From: Bacillota bacterium
GTDB lineage: Bacteria > Bacillota > Clostridia > Christensenellales > UMGS416
DNA: 61,419 nucleotides
Direction: 5' to 3'
Assembly: GCA_023410875.1 (NCBI GenBank)
Contig: JAEYPH010000001.1
Location: forward strand, 1 to 61,419
A program made the translations under genes and the position numbers. The notes under the pieces were generated by a model. It saw nothing but the letters and a program-made list of their open reading frames with translations, searched no databases and was not told where the DNA came from. This document shows positions 51,186 to 60,240 of the stretch, in pieces (the first letter of the stretch is position 1; each line of letters opens with the position of its first letter).

Positions 51186-52051
51186 GCGTGAACAACCTTA
51201 CCAAGGTCTATGGCAAAAAGGTCGCCGTGGACGACCTGAACTTCTCTCTTGGCGGCGGCGTCTACGGCCTGCTGGGCCCCAACGGCAGCGGCAAGACCAC
51301 GCTGATGCGCATGATCACCGGCATACTGGAACCCACAAGCGGCAGCGTGACGCTGAACGGCACGCCCATTGAGAAGCTGGGGGAGGCCTTTCGCGCCATG
51401 CTGGGCTATCTGCCCCAGGAGTTCGGCTTCTACCGGGGCTTTAGCGCGCTGGACACGCTGCGCTACATCGCCGCGCTCAAGGGGCTGGACCGCAAGCAGA
51501 CCGAGCGCCGCGTGGAGGAGCTGCTGGAGACCGTGGGTCTGGCGGCTGACGCCAAGCGCCGCGTCAGCGGCTTCTCCGGCGGCATGCGCCGCCGCTTGGG
51601 TATCGCCCAAGCGCTGCTCAACGACCCGGAAATCCTGATACTGGACGAGCCCACCGCCGGCCTGGACCCGCAGGAGCGCGTGCGCTTTCGCAATATGATT
51701 TCGGAGATCGCCGCGTCGCGCCTGGTGCTGCTGTCCACCCACATCGTCAGCGACATCGAATACATCGCCGGCCACGTGCTGCTGATGAAGGAAGGCCGCA
51801 TGCTGCGCATGGCCTCGCCCCAGGACATCGTGCAGGAGGCCCGAGGCCGCGTGTGGACCGTGCACGCCCGGCCGGAGGAACTGGGCGAGCTCAAGCGCCG
51901 GCACCTCATAGGCAACATCCGCAACGTGGAGGGCGGCGTGGAACTGCGTGTCGTGGGCGACGACGCGCCGCAGCTTCCCGGCGTGGCCGCCGCCGAGCCG
52001 GGGCTGGAGGACGTCTATCTGTACCACTTCCGTCAAGCCAGCGGGGAATGA
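51176..52051 (+). CDS. ABC transporter ATP-binding protein
   Basis: A 291-residue ATPase of the BcrA/NatA-like ABC-2 type. Walker A is LLGPNGSGKTTLMRM, the Q-loop lies in LGYLPQEFGFYRGF, the signature is SGFSGGMRRRLGIAQAL, Walker B is ILILDEPTAGLDPQER, and the H-loop is LVLLSTHIVSD. Residues after 220 form the usual C-terminal extension. It is the only ATPase for the six membrane proteins that follow, so it presumably energises several of them. Confidence 0.94.
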   Translation: MELSVNNLTKVYGKKVAVDDLNFSLGGGVYGLLGPNGSGKTTLMRMITGILEPTSGSVTLNGTPIEKLGEAFRAMLGYLPQEFGFYRGFSALDTLRYIAALKGLDRKQTERRVEELLETVGLAADAKRRVSGFSGGMRRRLGIAQALLNDPEILILDEPTAGLDPQERVRFRNMISEIAASRLVLLSTHIVSDIEYIAGHVLLMKEGRMLRMASPQDIVQEARGRVWTVHARPEELGELKRRHLIGNIRNVEGGVELRVVGDDAPQLPGVAAAEPGLEDVYLYHFRQASGE

Positions 52052-52054
52052 GCC

Positions 52055-53158
52055 ATGGTCGAGCTGTTTTGGCTGGAATGGAAAAAGATCTTTGCCCGCA
52101 AGGCTGTATGGCTGTTTTTCGTAGCCATCCTCCTGTTTCAGCTTCTGGTTCAGGCCAATGCGATCAGGGACACATGGAACGGTACCGTGCAGGGTACGCG
52201 GGATGTCTATCGCCGTTATGAAGGGCAGGTTATAAACGAAGCATTCCAGCGGCAGGCTGCCGAAGACTTTGCCCTGATAGCCCTAAGTCATTCCGATCAT
52301 TTCAACACAACCTACGACGAGTACCAGGATAGCATTTCCTACTCCGCAAACGGCAGCGGTTACTACGCCGGAGTCGATATGGCCTATTCGAAACTCATCA
52401 ACGGCCCATCGGTGGAATCGTTGCAGAGAGCGCGCGTCTGTTCGGACGCTGCAGACAAAAGCTTTCAGGAACCGCCGGCCACACCGGTTGTACATGATCT
52501 GGGCGGCTGGTATACGCTGGGCAGGACGATGGGAAGCGAAATGCTGTTGCTGCTACTGATTGTGTTGGGCCTGCTGCAACTGTATACACAGGAAAGCTCG
52601 TCAAAGATGGACGGCGTGTTGCTCAGCGCGGCCAAGCGAGGCCGTGCGACAGCCGCCAAAACCCTTGCGGCCATGGCCTTCACGCTGGGTGGCGCGTTGT
52701 TTGTATGCGGGGTTGAAGTGCTGGTCGTCGGCCTGACCCTGGGGTTGGACGGGGCCAACATGCCCCTATCAGCGCTACATAATTGGTCCGCTGCGAGTGA
52801 TGAAACCATTGCCGCGTTCTATGCTCTGGTCGCGGGCGTCATCGTTATGGCGGCGGTCGCGTGGTCTGCGTTGGTTGTGCTGGCCTCGTCGCTGTTCCGC
52901 AACCCGGTTGCCGCGCTGTTGTTCGCAGCGGTATGCCTCGCGGCGCAAATGGCAATTGGTATGACGATGAATAGCTCTTCGCCCTTGTACGCCTATTCGC
53001 AACTGTTTCCAGTCCCTGTTCTCATAAGCCCATGGTCATGGTTGGAGGATGTTATACAAGCAAAATATGCAGCTTTCGCATTGGTATTTCCCTCAGCCAT
53101 AGCACTGTTTGCGCTGGGATTTGCGCCCCGATGCTTTCTAAAGCATAGAAAGGCATAG
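52055..53158 (+). CDS. ABC-2-type permease, tandem paralogue 1
   Basis: A 367-residue membrane protein. A short cytoplasmic start (MVELFWLEWKKIFARKAVW) and the first helix are followed by an extracytoplasmic loop of about 110 residues with YEGQVINEAFQRQA, then five further helices. The inter-helix loop SSKMDGVLLSAAKRGRATAAKTLA corresponds to the MEPxxLT-RR loop of the other copies. It is the most AT-rich and diverged of the first five. Starts 3 bases after the ATPase. Confidence 0.8.
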   Translation: MVELFWLEWKKIFARKAVWLFFVAILLFQLLVQANAIRDTWNGTVQGTRDVYRRYEGQVINEAFQRQAAEDFALIALSHSDHFNTTYDEYQDSISYSANGSGYYAGVDMAYSKLINGPSVESLQRARVCSDAADKSFQEPPATPVVHDLGGWYTLGRTMGSEMLLLLLIVLGLLQLYTQESSSKMDGVLLSAAKRGRATAAKTLAAMAFTLGGALFVCGVEVLVVGLTLGLDGANMPLSALHNWSAASDETIAAFYALVAGVIVMAAVAWSALVVLASSLFRNPVAALLFAAVCLAAQMAIGMTMNSSSPLYAYSQLFPVPVLISPWSWLEDVIQAKYAAFALVFPSAIALFALGFAPRCFLKHRKA

Positions 53159-53165
53159 GCTCCGC

Positions 53166-54371
53166 ATGAAAACACTGATCGCTTTCGAACTAAAAAAGTT
53201 GGTGAATCGCAAGGTGCTGTGGGTCGTGCTGGCATTGGGACTGGCAATGATGGCGTGGGCGGATAAGGAAGTCATACAGTACCGCACCAGCGGCTATCTG
53301 CAAGGATGGCGGGCTGTCATCGCTCAATATGAAGGCAGAACCGTCACGGAAGCCTTCCGGCAGCAGGTACTGTCCGACTATAACCAATACGTAGCCGGCA
53401 ACGCGGAACACTTTGTCGCCTATCCCTCCGATGCGCAAGGGGGCGTGCGCTACCACAGCAAGGGCTTCGATTATTATCTCGGTGCCGGATCGGCCTATGA
53501 CCGGCTCACGCAAATTACCACGCTGGAAAGTGACCAGGAACAGCTATTGGATGCAGAGCAATATCTGAAAAGCGGGACGTGGGAAGACGGAAAACCGCTG
53601 GATGCCTCCTCCCGTCGATACTTTGAACAATATGTGCGCCAAGGCCCACAGACACCGGGCGTACACGATGCAAAGGGTTGGCAGGACTACCTGGATACCG
53701 GCAAGTCCTCGCTGCCGGGCATGGTCGCGATGATCCTTTCGGTGCTGGCGCTGCTGGGGTCATTCAACGGGGAAGCATCGGCCCGCATGGAGGCCGTGGT
53801 GCTGACGACCAAGGCCCGACGCAGGCTGGCCGCGGCCAAGTTGCTGGCCGGCGGCTGCGTGGCCTGCGCGGTTGCCTTGTTGTTCCTCACGCTGCATGTT
53901 GGCGTTTTTGCCTGGGCCTATGGGCTGGAAGGCGCGGGGTTGCCCGCCAGCCAGGTGTTCTTCCACTATGCAACCGATCTGACGGTGGCGCAGGCTTTTG
54001 CGCTTTCCAATGTGGCAACCGTGCTGGCTGTGTTGGCCTGCGCGGCGGTGGCCGCATGGGCATCGGCCCAGTTCCGGCACCCGCTTCTGGCTCTGCTGGT
54101 GGCCGGAGCGGTGCTGGGCGCCATGATGGGTGTGGACGGATTGATCAATACAATCAGCAACTTGAGTGACTCCCTGCTGCCCGATTGGGTGAATCTCCTC
54201 CATGAATATGCTTTCCTACTGCCGGCGTCGGCTCTCTACAACCATTACGGCGTGTTTTACGGCATGGATGAGCCAATAAAGCTAACCTTTTTAGGGGTCT
54301 TCCCCCTTATGCTGATAGCCCTGCTCTGCTGGCTGGCCAAATCCTCTTTCCTGCGGCAGCGGAAGGTATAG
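53166..54371 (+). CDS. ABC-2-type permease, tandem paralogue 2
   Basis: A 401-residue paralogue starting MKTLIAFELKKLVNRKVLW. The outer loop after helix 1 carries YEGRTVTEAFRQQVLSDYNQYVAGN and a large domain up to PQTPGVHDAKGW. The inner loop is NGEASARMEAVVLTTKARRRLAAAKLLAG, followed by four more helices. Ends with the basic tail LRQRKV shared by the set. 7 bases after paralogue 1. Confidence 0.82.
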   Translation: MKTLIAFELKKLVNRKVLWVVLALGLAMMAWADKEVIQYRTSGYLQGWRAVIAQYEGRTVTEAFRQQVLSDYNQYVAGNAEHFVAYPSDAQGGVRYHSKGFDYYLGAGSAYDRLTQITTLESDQEQLLDAEQYLKSGTWEDGKPLDASSRRYFEQYVRQGPQTPGVHDAKGWQDYLDTGKSSLPGMVAMILSVLALLGSFNGEASARMEAVVLTTKARRRLAAAKLLAGGCVACAVALLFLTLHVGVFAWAYGLEGAGLPASQVFFHYATDLTVAQAFALSNVATVLAVLACAAVAAWASAQFRHPLLALLVAGAVLGAMMGVDGLINTISNLSDSLLPDWVNLLHEYAFLLPASALYNHYGVFYGMDEPIKLTFLGVFPLMLIALLCWLAKSSFLRQRKV

Positions 54372-54379
54372 GAGGAAGT

Positions 54380-55597
54380 ATGAGAACACTGCTCGCCTTC
54401 GAGCTTAAGAAAATACTCAACCGCAAGACCTTATGGCTGGCACTGGCGCTGGGCGTGGTGATGTGGGTGCAGGTGCGGGGAACCGGCTACATCTATGAGC
54501 GGCTCTCCGGCCGCGCTCAGGGTTTCAAGGACGTTACCATGCAGTATGAAGGCCAGGTGCTGACAGAAGCCCTCCAGGCCCGTATACAGGCAGACTTCGA
54601 TGGCTATGTCGCCGCCCACGCCGATCGTTTTGCATGGAAGACATTTTCGCAAGGGGAACCCGAAGAGTTTACCTCGCTCTGCACGACCGAAGAGGCCCTG
54701 GACTATGACGATGGCGTATTGGATTCTTTTGGCAGCCTGACCGTCGCCCGGTCGCTGGAGGAACGGCAGGAGCGCATGCGCCAAAACCAGCAGGCGCTGG
54801 CTTCCGGCGAGGACGAGCAGGGCAAACCACTGACAGCCAAGCAACGCCGCGCCATAAACGAGGAGATACTGTATCTCGCGGTGACGCCGGTGGTCCATTA
54901 CGCCAGGGGCTGGCAGGAGTTCTTCCAGTCCCCCAACGAGAACGGCTTGTGGGTGCTCGTCGCGGTCGTCATGGCGTTGTTGGGGCTGTTCAATGGAGAG
55001 GCCTCCGCCCGTATGGAGCCCATCGTGCTGACGGCTCGCTCTCGGCGGCGGGCGGTAGCGGCCAAGCTGCTGGCCGCCGCCATGGTCGCCGGGGGTAGCG
55101 TGGCGCTGTTCTTCGGCCTGCAGTTCGCGGCTATGGCCTACACGTGGGGGCTGCAGGGCGCACTGCTCCCTGCCACGGCGCTGGACCATGTGGCTGTGAG
55201 CATGCCCATCATCGTCGTGTTCGCGCTGACGGTGTTGGTGCTGGCATTGGCTGCCATGGCTTGCGCCGCCGTTGTGGCGTGGGCGTCGGCCAGGTTCCGC
55301 CACGGGCTGCTGTCGCTGCTGGCATCGGGCGCCATACTGGCCGGCATGGCCATTTTGTGGCGTAACAGCTGGATGCTGATGGAGCCTCCCTACAATCTGC
55401 ATGGCAACACGGTCTATGAAGTCATCCGCGAATGGCTGCTCGCTCTGCCCATCAACACGCTGATGGACCCTATCTATATGAGCGACCGTGTGACAGATTG
55501 GGGCACGCTGGCCCAACTGGTTCTCCTCCCAATGGTTCTCTCGGCGCTACTCTGCTGGTTGGCGGTGCGCGCCTTCCTGCGGCGCAGGAAGATTTAA
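54380..55597 (+). CDS. ABC-2-type permease, tandem paralogue 3
   Basis: A 405-residue paralogue starting MRTLLAFELKKILNRKTLW. Loop motif YEGQVLTEALQARIQADFDGYVAAHADRF, then VTPVVHYARGW before helix 2, and the inner loop NGEASARMEPIVLTARSRRRAVAAKLLAA. The tail is LRRRKI. The outer domain differs strongly from paralogue 2 between those motifs, while the frame of conserved motifs is kept. Confidence 0.82.
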   Translation: MRTLLAFELKKILNRKTLWLALALGVVMWVQVRGTGYIYERLSGRAQGFKDVTMQYEGQVLTEALQARIQADFDGYVAAHADRFAWKTFSQGEPEEFTSLCTTEEALDYDDGVLDSFGSLTVARSLEERQERMRQNQQALASGEDEQGKPLTAKQRRAINEEILYLAVTPVVHYARGWQEFFQSPNENGLWVLVAVVMALLGLFNGEASARMEPIVLTARSRRRAVAAKLLAAAMVAGGSVALFFGLQFAAMAYTWGLQGALLPATALDHVAVSMPIIVVFALTVLVLALAAMACAAVVAWASARFRHGLLSLLASGAILAGMAILWRNSWMLMEPPYNLHGNTVYEVIREWLLALPINTLMDPIYMSDRVTDWGTLAQLVLLPMVLSALLCWLAVRAFLRRRKI

Positions 55598-55606
55598 GGA
55601 GGCTGC

Positions 55607-56839
55607 ATGAAAACGTTGATCGGATGTGAATTCAAAAAGCTGCTGGGCCGCCGGGCGATCTGGCTGGCGCTGGCCGTATGCGTGGCGCTCATGGTATACA
55701 GCTTTCGCGGCAATCTGAGCGCCGCCTTCAGCGGCAGGGTACAGGGCATGCGCTATGTCTATGGTCTCTATGAGGGCCAGGTTCTGACCGACGCGCTGTG
55801 CGAGAAGATGATCGACGACTACAAGGGTTACGCCGCGGCGCATCCCGAGTGGTTTCAAGTTTCCGATGAGGAGTTGGGCTATTACCCAACCTTCGAGCCG
55901 GTGCCCGGCATGGGGCGTGCGGTAGGGCTTGCGCTGACATACCAGCAGCTCTCCACGGCCCGGACCAAGGAATACTATGAGAACCAATGGAGTGAGGCGA
56001 AAGACGCGTTGCGCTTCGGCAAGAGTGCCGATGGCAACACCCTGTCCCCCGCCCAGCGCAACCATTACGAATTCCTGACCAGCCGGCCTGCGGAAACGCC
56101 GGTCGTACGGTATGACATCGGCTGGACGGATACGATGATTCCCGAGGGGGAAATGTCCCGGCTGGAAAGCATGCTGGGGGCCAACGTCATCTTCTGGCCT
56201 CCACTGCTGGCGCTGTTGGTGCTGTGGATGGTCCCGGCTTTCGCCATGGAGCGCGGCGCTCGCATGGAGCCCGTGCTGCTGAGCGCGGCGGGGCGGCGCC
56301 GGGCGGCCTGGGCCAAGGCGCTGGCGGGCGTTGCCGTGGCCGCCGCCGTGACGATCACGTTTTGCGTGGTGGAGTTGGGCGTACAGGCGGCCACGCTGGG
56401 GCTGGACGGCGCGGCGTTGCCCTCGCGCAGCCTGTCGGGGCTGACCAACCTGGAGTCCTGGGCGCTGTCAACCGTGGCAATGGTTTTGAGCGCCTCGGCC
56501 TGCGCCGCTGTTGTGCTTGCGGCGTCGGCGCTGGGCTGGGGCAGCCTGGCGGCGCTGGGCGTGGGCGGAACGGTGCTGGCGGCTCAAGTTGGCCTGCACG
56601 CGGTGGCACAAGCCCAATACGCCGCATGGTGGAGTGCCCACGCCACCACGCCGTGGTGGCAATTCCTGCTGGACTGCGTCAACGCGCTGCCTTTGCGCCA
56701 GTTGACGGCCCATCAGACGGTGAATCTCGCTGTGCGGGCCGACACGAAATTGCTCTTTACCCTTCTGGTGCCGCTGACGCTGGGTGGGGCATGCCTGTGG
56801 CTGGCGGCCAGGCTATATCTGCGCCGCAGGAAGGTTTGA
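55607..56839 (+). CDS. ABC-2-type permease, tandem paralogue 4
   Basis: A 410-residue paralogue starting MKTLIGCEFKKLLGRRAIW. It contains YEGQVLTDALCEKMIDDYKGYAAAHPEW, an outer domain ending ETPVVRYDIGWTDTMIP, and the inner loop ERGARMEPVLLSAAGRRRAAWAKALAG. The tail is LRRRKV. RBS AAGGAGG lies just before the ATG, as for its neighbours. Confidence 0.82.
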   Translation: MKTLIGCEFKKLLGRRAIWLALAVCVALMVYSFRGNLSAAFSGRVQGMRYVYGLYEGQVLTDALCEKMIDDYKGYAAAHPEWFQVSDEELGYYPTFEPVPGMGRAVGLALTYQQLSTARTKEYYENQWSEAKDALRFGKSADGNTLSPAQRNHYEFLTSRPAETPVVRYDIGWTDTMIPEGEMSRLESMLGANVIFWPPLLALLVLWMVPAFAMERGARMEPVLLSAAGRRRAAWAKALAGVAVAAAVTITFCVVELGVQAATLGLDGAALPSRSLSGLTNLESWALSTVAMVLSASACAAVVLAASALGWGSLAALGVGGTVLAAQVGLHAVAQAQYAAWWSAHATTPWWQFLLDCVNALPLRQLTAHQTVNLAVRADTKLLFTLLVPLTLGGACLWLAARLYLRRRKV

Positions 56840-56848
56840 GGTGACTGC

Positions 56849-58099
56849 ATGAAAACGCTGATCGCCTTCGAACTTAAAAAGCTGATCAACCGCAAGGTTG
56901 TGTGGGTGGCGTTGGCACTGAGCGCGGTGCTGCTGGCGCTCAACAGCTACAACAACATCAAACTGTCTCTGGACGGCTCCGTCGGCGGCATGCGCGAGGT
57001 TTACGCCCGTTACGAGGGCCAGACGCTAACCGACGCGCTGCATACGCAGATGCTCTCCGATTTTCAGCAATATGCCGCCTCCCGGCCCAATGAGTATCGA
57101 CCCTACTCGGGCGACCTGGGCTATTGGGCGCAGCCCGGACACCGCCCCGCCTTCGGCGTGTCCATGGCCTATCAGAACCTGATGGACATGCAGACCGCCG
57201 AGATGCTGCAAACAGAATGGCAGCAGGCCAAGGGCGCGCTGCAAACCGGCGTTGCCGCCGACGGTGAAAAGATGAACCTCGAAACCCGCCAAAGGTACGA
57301 AACACTGACGTCCCGCCCGCCTGTTGTGCCCGTCATTCACTACGATATGGGCTGGACGGACACCTCTTCCACATTTCTGATCGACGAGATGATGAGCGTC
57401 ACCGGCGTGGGGCTGTCCGACGTCGTACTCTTGGGCATCGTGCTGCCGCTGTCGGTGCTGTTGATTGGCCTTGCGGGCTGGGCCAACGCACGGCAAATGG
57501 AACCCATCGTGCTGACCGGCGTGCGCCGCAGGTCCGCAATGCTGGCGCAAGCCTTCACGGCGATGCTCGCGGCGGCGGCTGTGGCGGTCGCGCTGTGCCT
57601 GTGGGAGCTGTGTCTGCGGGTCGTGCCGCTGGGAATACAGGGCTGGAACGTCATACCGGCCACGCATTCCGCGTCCCATCTGCAAGCCTGGGCGGTATCC
57701 GCGCTGCTGGCCACGTTGGGCAGCGCGGCTTGCGCTGCGCTGATAGCGCTGATTTGCGCTGCGGTGCGCGGAAGTGGTTTGGCGGGATTGGGCCTGTCCG
57801 CGTTGATGCTGGCCGCGCAATTCTTCCTGTGGAAGCTGTGCTACGCGCTGTATCTCAATTGGTGGTTTGCGAACATGGATTCCGACGCTCCTATCAGCAG
57901 ACCCCGCTGGGTGGCTGTTACAGACGCCGTGACACAGGCGCTGCCCTTCTACCGCATCAACGCCCACGGCGCAGGCAACCTGGGCGCCCTGACGCCGCAG
58001 GGCGGGCAACTGGTGTTCGCGCTGGCCGTGGCGGTGGGGTGCTGCACTCTGGGTTTGTGGCTGGCGCCCAAAATCTACCTGAAACGCAGAAAGGTGTAG
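56849..58099 (+). CDS. ABC-2-type permease, tandem paralogue 5
   Basis: A 416-residue paralogue starting MKTLIAFELKKLINRKVVW. Loop motif YEGQTLTDALHTQMLSDFQQYAAS. The outer domain ends PPVVPVIHYDMGWTDTSSTF, close to paralogue 4. The inner loop is ANARQMEPIVLTGVRRRSAMLAQAFTA and the tail KRRKV. Paralogues 4 and 5 look like the closest pair. Confidence 0.82.
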   Translation: MKTLIAFELKKLINRKVVWVALALSAVLLALNSYNNIKLSLDGSVGGMREVYARYEGQTLTDALHTQMLSDFQQYAASRPNEYRPYSGDLGYWAQPGHRPAFGVSMAYQNLMDMQTAEMLQTEWQQAKGALQTGVAADGEKMNLETRQRYETLTSRPPVVPVIHYDMGWTDTSSTFLIDEMMSVTGVGLSDVVLLGIVLPLSVLLIGLAGWANARQMEPIVLTGVRRRSAMLAQAFTAMLAAAAVAVALCLWELCLRVVPLGIQGWNVIPATHSASHLQAWAVSALLATLGSAACAALIALICAAVRGSGLAGLGLSALMLAAQFFLWKLCYALYLNWWFANMDSDAPISRPRWVAVTDAVTQALPFYRINAHGAGNLGALTPQGGQLVFALAVAVGCCTLGLWLAPKIYLKRRKV

Positions 58100-58102
58100 C
58101 CC

Positions 58103-59233
58103 ATGACCCGCATCATCATCTACGAACTGAAAAAGATCTTCAGCCTGCCGGTGTGCGTGCTGTGGGCGGCGGCAGTCGTCATCCTCATCGCCGTGTCGGC
58201 GGGCCGGTATGGCAGCTTCACGTCCATGCACGGCCTGCCGGCCGCCGAGGTGCGCCGTGTGTCCATGGAATATGCAGGGCCGCTGGACCAGGCGCTGGCC
58301 GACCGGGCGCTGGCCGACTGGCGGGCGCTGCCCAACGACTGGTATAACCCGGACCCGCCCGAGACCCAGGCGCGCCGGTCTGTGTTGGGCACGCTGGACG
58401 AGGAATTCCAGGCGGCGGCCGGCCTGGAAGAATCCCAACCGCCCAAGGGCGCCTCCGTCGACGCGGCGGCGCGGCTGGTCCCGATGCTACAAGTAGACTA
58501 CGCGCCCTTCGCCCATGGTTATTGGGAGGGCTGGCGGGCGCTGCTGGCGGCCTTTGGCAGCGAAGCCGCGTGGCTGTGCGCGATCATGGCGGCCTTCGGC
58601 GCTTCAGCGCTGTTCAGCGGCGAGGGCGCGGCGACGATGGCCGCCTGCGTGCGCACAACCCGCCATGGCCGGGGCACGCTGGCGCTGGGCAAACTGGGTG
58701 CCGCGGCGGCCTATGGGCTCTTTAGCGCTGCCGTGTGCTTCGGGTTGCCGCTGGCCGTATGCGCGGCGCTCTTCGGCCTGCAGGGCGGCGGCCTGCCCGC
58801 CCAATACGCAGCAAGCGCCGACAGCCAGATCGCTTACCCGCTGACGCTGGCGCAGCTGGCCGGCCTGCAGGCCTCCATGGGCGCGTTGGGCGCGCTGGCG
58901 CTGGCGCTGTGCACCGGCGTACTTAGCGCCGCCATGGCGTCGGTCACCACGCCGGCGGTGGCGGCCATGGCGCTGTTCGCCGCGCCGACCATCGCGGCCA
59001 TGCTCAAGCTCGCCTCTCCGGCGTTGGATTGCCTGCTGCGCTACGCCCCCTCGCGGCTGCTGCAGCCCCTGCCGCTGCTGGAGAAGCTGCACGCGGCGCA
59101 GCTGTGGCAGGGCGCGCTGTGGCAGCCGGCGTGGCTGTGCGCGCTGTGGGCGGCGGCGCTGCCGCTGCTGGGCTGGGCAGCGGCGCGGCTGTGGCTGCGG
59201 GTGTCCCGCCAGGAACCCGTCTCTCAGGACTGA
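58103..59233 (+). CDS. ABC-2-type permease, tandem paralogue 6 (diverged)
   Basis: A 376-residue membrane protein starting MTRIIIYELKKIFSLPVCV. The loop after helix 1 reads YAGPLDQALADRALADW in place of YEGQ-LT-AL, and the inner loop is GEGAATMAACVRTTRHGRGTLALGKLG. It lacks the common LRRRK tail and is more alanine-rich. Probably the most ancient or most specialised member. Starts 3 bases after paralogue 5. Confidence 0.75.
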   Translation: MTRIIIYELKKIFSLPVCVLWAAAVVILIAVSAGRYGSFTSMHGLPAAEVRRVSMEYAGPLDQALADRALADWRALPNDWYNPDPPETQARRSVLGTLDEEFQAAAGLEESQPPKGASVDAAARLVPMLQVDYAPFAHGYWEGWRALLAAFGSEAAWLCAIMAAFGASALFSGEGAATMAACVRTTRHGRGTLALGKLGAAAAYGLFSAAVCFGLPLAVCAALFGLQGGGLPAQYAASADSQIAYPLTLAQLAGLQASMGALGALALALCTGVLSAAMASVTTPAVAAMALFAAPTIAAMLKLASPALDCLLRYAPSRLLQPLPLLEKLHAAQLWQGALWQPAWLCALWAAALPLLGWAAARLWLRVSRQEPVSQD

Positions 59234-59247
59234 CAGGAGGAATCGAC

Positions 59248-60240
59248 ATGAAAAAAGCACTGATACTGTTAGCCGCGGCGCTGCTGGCGCTGACAATGAA
59301 CGCCCCCGCGCTGGCCGCGCCGCCCATGGAAACGCGGCTGATCGTGGACGCCTATGCGCTGGCCGGCGACGCGCTGACCCCCGGCGGGCACGCGGAGCTG
59401 AGCTTCACGCTGCGCAACACCCATGACAAGCAGCTGGCCCGCAACATCGCAGTGACGGCCTCCTGCGCCGACGGCGCATTGCTGTGCCGGGGGCGCAACA
59501 CGCTGTATTTGGCGCAGCTGAACGCCGGCAAGACCGCGACGCTGGCGCTGGACGTGAAGGCCTCCGGCACCGCCGCCGCCGGCGTACACACGGTAACGCT
59601 GGACATCCGCTATGAGGACGGGCGAGGCATGCCGCTGACCCTGAGCGTGGCCGTGCCCGTGGAGGTGCAGGCCGCGGAGCAGCCCCCGGAGGAGCTCCGC
59701 CTGTTCGCCGACGCGCCGGAGGCGCTGCCCGCGGACGCCGCCGACCCGGTGACGGTCAAGTTCGGCGTACACAACCTGAGCAAGAGCATGATCTATAACA
59801 TCTTTGCCACCGTCGAGGGAAGGAACCTGACCGCCGTGAGCGGCGACGCCTATGCCGGCAATCTGGAGAGTGGCAAGAGCGCCGACGTGGAACTTACGAT
59901 GGCCTTCGACAAGAGCATCACCGAGACCGTGAAGAAATCCGACGCGTGGAAGGCCGCCCAACCCGGCGACGCGCCGCCCACGCTGGAAGTACCGGCGGAA
60001 GCCGTGATCCGTTACGAGGACGCCGACGGCAACCTCCACACCCAGCGTGTGCAATTTACGGCCCGGGCCAACATCCCCAAGCCCCAGGAGCCGGCCTTCG
60101 CCGTGGCCCAGACGCCAGCCACCAACTCCGCGAGCCGGCAAGACCCCACCGGCTGGGCGGTGGCGGCGGTGGCGCTGGCCATAGCAGCGGTGGCCGTGGC
60201 GCTGGGCCTGTGGAGCCGGCGCAGGAGGGCGGCGCGATGA
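59248..60240 (+). CDS. Secreted, C-terminally anchored protein with CARDB-like repeats
   Basis: A 330-residue protein with a signal peptide (MKKALILLAAALLALTMNAPALAAP, cut near AAP). Two beta-sandwich units follow: AELSFTLRNTHDKQLARNIAVTAS...LNAGKTATLALDVKA and VTVKFGVHNLSKSMIYNIFATVEG...ESGKSADVELTM, the alternation typical of CARDB or Alpha-galactosidase-associated domains. A C-terminal membrane helix (WAVAAVALAIAAVAVALGLWS) and RRRRAAR complete a cell-surface anchor facing outward. Likely an accessory of the exporter. Confidence 0.78.
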   Translation: MKKALILLAAALLALTMNAPALAAPPMETRLIVDAYALAGDALTPGGHAELSFTLRNTHDKQLARNIAVTASCADGALLCRGRNTLYLAQLNAGKTATLALDVKASGTAAAGVHTVTLDIRYEDGRGMPLTLSVAVPVEVQAAEQPPEELRLFADAPEALPADAADPVTVKFGVHNLSKSMIYNIFATVEGRNLTAVSGDAYAGNLESGKSADVELTMAFDKSITETVKKSDAWKAAQPGDAPPTLEVPAEAVIRYEDADGNLHTQRVQFTARANIPKPQEPAFAVAQTPATNSASRQDPTGWAVAAVALAIAAVAVALGLWSRRRRAAR